In this document: positions 5,779-8,039 of the stretch, piece after piece
How positions within the stretch are numbered: position 1 is the stretch's first letter
Layout of the letters: every line of letters starts with the position of its first letter
Assembly (NCBI GenBank): GCA_023139025.1
Contig: JAGLOH010000085.1
Span: forward strand, 1 to 8,039
Source of the DNA: Candidatus Heimdallarchaeota archaeon
Lineage (GTDB): Archaea > Asgardarchaeota > Heimdallarchaeia > Heimdallarchaeales > Heimdallarchaeaceae
Reading direction: 5' to 3'
DNA length: 8,039 nt
The notes under the pieces: generated by a model
What the model was told of the DNA's origin: nothing
Database searches by the model: none
Seen by the model: only the letters and a program-made list of their open reading frames with translations
Translations under genes and position numbers: made by a program

Positions 5779-6610
5779 AAATACCAAGAAAGGTTTGTTG
5801 TAATGATGAAAGTAAACTCCATTCTCCTAGAAGTATCCCTCCAAAGAAAATTGGAAATATTGTCATCACCCCATTATATATAGCCATAATATTAGAAACT
5901 TTACCTTCTCTAAATGCAAATTGGAGACTTCCTGTAGACAGAAGAGCCGTTAGAAGAAATCCAACAAAATAGAATATAGCTATAAATAGATCGATATTCC
6001 AATCAGTTTCTGATGTCCAAATGGTGATTCCTTTTATAACTATGGCTTGAATTCCAGCTATTATTCCTGCAAATATTGCAATGTCAAATGGTTGAATCTT
6101 TCTTTTGAAGATAGCAGGTACAAAGGTAAAAGAAATTGCTACAATAAGACTACCAACTATCATTATTGTACTCCCCCAAGAATGTGAAGAAATTTTCCAT
6201 TGGTTCCAAGTTATAGATGAATCACCAAAACTTGTAAGATATGAAGAAACTGTGATTCCTCCTAGAATTAAGAAGATACCGAACAACTCAGTTTTTCCTA
6301 TTGTTTCTTTTAGATCTAAATGGGCATATAAGACCAATATGATAATACCGAAACCTGACAAGGGAGCTATTGCACTTAAGGGGGCCCATAGAAGTGCAAC
6401 GTAGTAAAAACCAATACTTATTATTGTCAGGAATGCTCCAAAAAGCCACAATTTGCTTGTTATAATTGATTTCAACAATGTTTTTGTTGATTTTTTTATT
6501 TCCTCTGACATCTTGCTGATTGCTTTCTTCTCCAAAGCAAATCCTACGTTATAGAAAGCAAATGAAGCTAATCCTGACAATAATGAAATTATGAAGAAGA
6601 AATTTACCAT
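5717..6610 (-). CDS. DMT-superfamily membrane protein, NIPA-like (possible Mg2+ or other solute transporter)
   Basis: The 297-residue protein has about nine predicted membrane helices, near residues 3-25, 53-73, 76-97, 107-126, 148-168, 174-194, 207-226, 237-261 and 272-291. The layout, with the signatures APLSAIAPLSGFGIIIL followed by a short loop and LKETIG, and later FREGKVSNIMAIYNGVMTIF and GGILLGEW, follows the drug/metabolite transporter fold. It resembles the NIPA branch (eukaryotic members linked to Mg2+ uptake) more than ordinary EamA exporters. The substrate is unknown. The ATG at 6608-6610 has no Shine-Dalgarno site; weak TATA-like stretches lie at 6632-6639 and 6646-6653. It is divergent from the alpha/beta hydrolase, and its last 62 bases run antisense to the end of the amidohydrolase gene. 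No truncation seen. Confidence 0.78.
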   Translation of the reverse strand: MVNFFFIISLLSGLASFAFYNVGFALEKKAISKMSEEIKKSTKTLLKSIITSKLWLFGAFLTIISIGFYYVALLWAPLSAIAPLSGFGIIILVLYAHLDLKETIGKTELFGIFLILGGITVSSYLTSFGDSSITWNQWKISSHSWGSTIMIVGSLIVAISFTFVPAIFKRKIQPFDIAIFAGIIAGIQAIVIKGITIWTSETDWNIDLFIAIFYFVGFLLTALLSTGSLQFAFREGKVSNIMAIYNGVMTIFPIFFGGILLGEWSLLSSLQQTFLGISICVTLIGIVVLSLRHSHSS

Positions 6611-6672
6611 TATATCTTGATATCATGAACCCTTTTTAGATTTTACTTTAAATCATCAAGCATTTGAAAAAA

Positions 6673-6680
6673 CTTAAAAC
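6673..6680 (+). promoter_or_regulatory. TATA-like box that decides the start of the alpha/beta hydrolase
   Basis: CTTAAAAC, after an A-run, is centred about 26-27 bases before the ATG at 6703. It lies downstream of the TTG at 6664, which would place that longer start outside the transcript. This supports ATG 6703 and a leaderless mRNA. Confidence 0.5.
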
Positions 6681-6702
6681 TAACCTAGCTAAAGCAAATA
6701 TA

Positions 6703-7437
6703 ATGTCTGAAAAAGAACCATTCATGATTCTAGCTCCAGGTTTTAGTAATTATAAGCGAACCTATCCTACGTATGAAGAAAGGTATGGAAAAGACAATTT
6801 TGCATATACAACTAATTACAAGAGATACTCAATAGATGATCATCTAGAAGAGATAGAATCATTAATCCCTGAAAACAAACCGTTTATGATTGCGGGATAT
6901 AGTATGGGTGGTTGTAATATAATTGAGCTTCTCAGTAGAAGAGCACTTACAAACTGCAAAGGGGTTGTTCTTATTGGAGCAGCTCGAATTTTGACACCTC
7001 ATTGGTTTCTTAATTTTCTATTCAAGCTTCCTGTTCCATTAATCTATTTCTTAGCAATCTTCATTGCTCTTTTATTTCCTTTCAATTTCATAGTTAGTGG
7101 ATTTAATCTCAAAAAAGCAATACCTGCATCATTTGAAGGTTTAGTGAGATTAGTTGAAAATGGTGCGGGAAAAATGAAAAAAGAATACAATGGATGTGTT
7201 CGTAAGGTAGGGAGAAATGTAGAAGATATTCTAGAGGAAAACAGAAAAATTCCTCTTCTTATCATTAGGATTCAAAAAGATATGATGATTGATGAAGAAG
7301 ATCTAGCTACAGTACGAACATTCTTTGTAAAATCGAAAGAAAGAATTTTACCAGAAAATATAATTCACCTAACACACAAATATGACAGCTTATACATTGA
7401 AATTATAGATGAGGAAAAAGATTTCTTTGGTCTATAA
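6703..7437 (+). CDS. Alpha/beta-hydrolase fold protein with a hydrophobic lid insertion
   Basis: From the ATG at 6703 the protein has 244 residues; a TTG at 6664 would add 13 lysine-rich residues but precedes the likely transcription start. MILAPGFSNY is the first strand with the oxyanion-loop Gly. FMIAGYSMGG at about residues 61-70 is the nucleophile elbow G-x-S-x-G (S67), and VVLIGAARIL follows as the next core strand. A strongly hydrophobic insert at about 102-132 (FLNFLFKLPVPLIYFLAIFI and on) is either a lid or a membrane-dipping helix pair. LLIIRIQKDMMID probably supplies the acid (D193). The catalytic His is less clear: H222 or H225 in HLTHKYDSLY. Such proteins are lipases, esterases or thioesterases, and the substrate here is unknown. 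It is 60 bases ahead of the eIF2B-family gene, which seems to have its own promoter. No signal peptide is seen. Confidence 0.75.
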   Translation: MSEKEPFMILAPGFSNYKRTYPTYEERYGKDNFAYTTNYKRYSIDDHLEEIESLIPENKPFMIAGYSMGGCNIIELLSRRALTNCKGVVLIGAARILTPHWFLNFLFKLPVPLIYFLAIFIALLFPFNFIVSGFNLKKAIPASFEGLVRLVENGAGKMKKEYNGCVRKVGRNVEDILEENRKIPLLIIRIQKDMMIDEEDLATVRTFFVKSKERILPENIIHLTHKYDSLYIEIIDEEKDFFGL

Positions 7438-7469
7438 TCTTTTGATATTTTTAAAAGATAGAAACAACT

Positions 7470-7477
7470 TTTTAAAG
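7470..7477 (+). promoter_or_regulatory. TATA-like box for the eIF2B-family gene
   Basis: TTTTAAAG is centred about 24-25 bases before the GTG at 7498. Together with the absence of a Shine-Dalgarno site this supports GTG 7498 as a leaderless start. A second AT-rich stretch at about 7446-7456 is too far upstream for this role. Confidence 0.45.
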
Positions 7478-7497
7478 GCAATTCCAACTGAAGCTCT

Positions 7498-8039
7498 GTG
7501 TATTCCGAAGAATTTCAAGAACAAATTGCACGTTTAAAAACTGATAAAATCAGTGGATCTGAAGAAATAGTCCGTAGAGCAGTTCTGCTTATTAGAAATG
7601 AGATTCAATTAAATCCAGCTAGATTTGGCAAAATAGTTGACCTTTCAGAAATGCTACGTAAAGTTATAGATATTAAAAAAGAAATGTCTGCACTTCGAAA
7701 TGTTTTGATTTATTTCATGGATTTCTTTCAACATGGTGTCGCTGTTGAGGAGTTAGCTGATAGAGTAATTGAAAAGATGGATGACCAAAGAAACCAACTC
7801 ATAGATAAACTAATACCCATTATTTCTCAATGTAAAAATATCGTGACTATGTCAAGATCAAGTACAATATTCTGTGCACTCAAAAGACTAAGTGAAACAC
7901 ATGACTCTGGTAAGCTTCCAGATTTAACAGTTTTTGAATCAAGACCTGCCCTAGAAGGTAAAAAATTAGCCTGGGAAGTAGTTAATCTTGGGTATAAAGT
8001 TAATTATCTTGTAGATGCAGCCGTAGGAAGAGCCATTAA
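7498..8039 (+). CDS. eIF2B alpha/beta/delta-family protein (aIF2B-like), first 180 codons, C-terminus outside window
   Basis: The frame opens at a GTG (7498) and stays open to the right edge, giving VYSEEFQEQIARLKTDKISG and on. The N-terminal helical domain (about residues 1-105) carries the ISGSEEIVRRAV helix typical of the family. The Rossmann-like part then begins with NIVTMSRSSTIFCALKR (114-130), VFESRPALEGKKLAWE (145-160, the conserved E-S-R-P-x-x-E-G block) and YLVDAAVGRAI (170-180). This family includes eIF2B regulatory subunits, archaeal aIF2B-like proteins, ribose-1,5-bisphosphate isomerase (AMP pathway) and methylthioribose-1-phosphate isomerase (MtnA). The residues that separate these lie mostly in the missing C-terminal third. 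The window's last five bases read ATTAA, but the TAA there is out of frame (the last codon is ATT, then AA), so the gene does not end here. Confidence 0.85.
   Translation, partial: MYSEEFQEQIARLKTDKISGSEEIVRRAVLLIRNEIQLNPARFGKIVDLSEMLRKVIDIKKEMSALRNVLIYFMDFFQHGVAVEELADRVIEKMDDQRNQLIDKLIPIISQCKNIVTMSRSSTIFCALKRLSETHDSGKLPDLTVFESRPALEGKKLAWEVVNLGYKVNYLVDAAVGRAI

Noticed and set aside
6105..6404. 99-codon plus-strand open frame
   Set aside because: It lies wholly inside and antisense to the nine-helix membrane protein gene, whose protein has clear family features. The plus-strand translation has no recognisable domain and lacks its own promoter.
7044..7265. 73-codon minus-strand open frame
   Set aside because: It is antisense to the alpha/beta hydrolase lid region. 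Its Phe/Ser/Leu-rich translation is the mirror of AAA/GAA-rich coding sequence and looks like a shadow.
8035..8039. Apparent TAA stop at the right edge
   Set aside because: The eIF2B-family reading frame ends ATT-AA at the edge, so the TAA is out of frame. About a third of the family's normal length is also still missing.
1..8039. CRISPR arrays, insertion sequences, tRNA or rRNA genes
   Set aside because: I saw no regularly spaced direct repeats, transposase motifs with flanking inverted repeats, tRNA cloverleaf or rRNA-like GC-rich conserved stretches on either strand by reading; no search tool was run.

Overview
The window looks archaeal. The DNA is AT-rich (by eye about two thirds A+T). 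Several genes have an A/T-rich TATA-like box centred about 22-28 bases before the start codon with no usable Shine-Dalgarno site, the layout expected of leaderless archaeal transcripts. The gene set also points to archaea: a HgcAB-type corrinoid/ferredoxin fusion, an AmmeMemoRadiSam-type radical SAM enzyme, a DadD-like deaminase and an eIF2B-family protein. The lineage cannot be fixed from sequence alone; an Asgard (Heimdallarchaeia-like) or related mesophilic archaeon is my guess.

Layout. Positions 1-466 (minus) hold the N-terminal part of an exported protein that runs off the left edge. Positions 643-1144 (plus) hold the wreck of a CocE/NonD-type hydrolase: a membrane-anchor piece followed, in another frame, by the family's C-terminal domain, with the catalytic domain missing. 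A hairpin-bearing spacer follows. Positions 1270-3127 (minus) are a two-gene operon: a class I SAM methyltransferase (CpaM-like) and, one base downstream, an HgcA-HgcB fusion. Divergent from it at 3244-4305 (plus) is an AmrS-like radical SAM protein, then a DadD/MtaD-like amidohydrolase (4375-5778, plus). The amidohydrolase overlaps tail-to-tail with a nine-helix NIPA-like DMT-superfamily membrane protein (5717-6610, minus). An alpha/beta hydrolase (6703-7437, plus) and the first 180 codons of an eIF2B-alpha/beta/delta-family gene (from 7498, plus) complete the window.

How the genes may work together. The core is a SAM and corrinoid methyl-transfer neighbourhood. The methyltransferase could load or use methyl groups on the corrinoid held by the HgcA-like domain, with the fused ferredoxin reducing the cobalt. 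The methyltransferase would release S-adenosylhomocysteine and the radical SAM enzyme 5'-deoxyadenosine, and both are substrates of DadD-type deaminases. The family calls are well supported by motifs. The joint pathway and the final methyl acceptor (mercury, another metal(loid), or an organic molecule) are inference.
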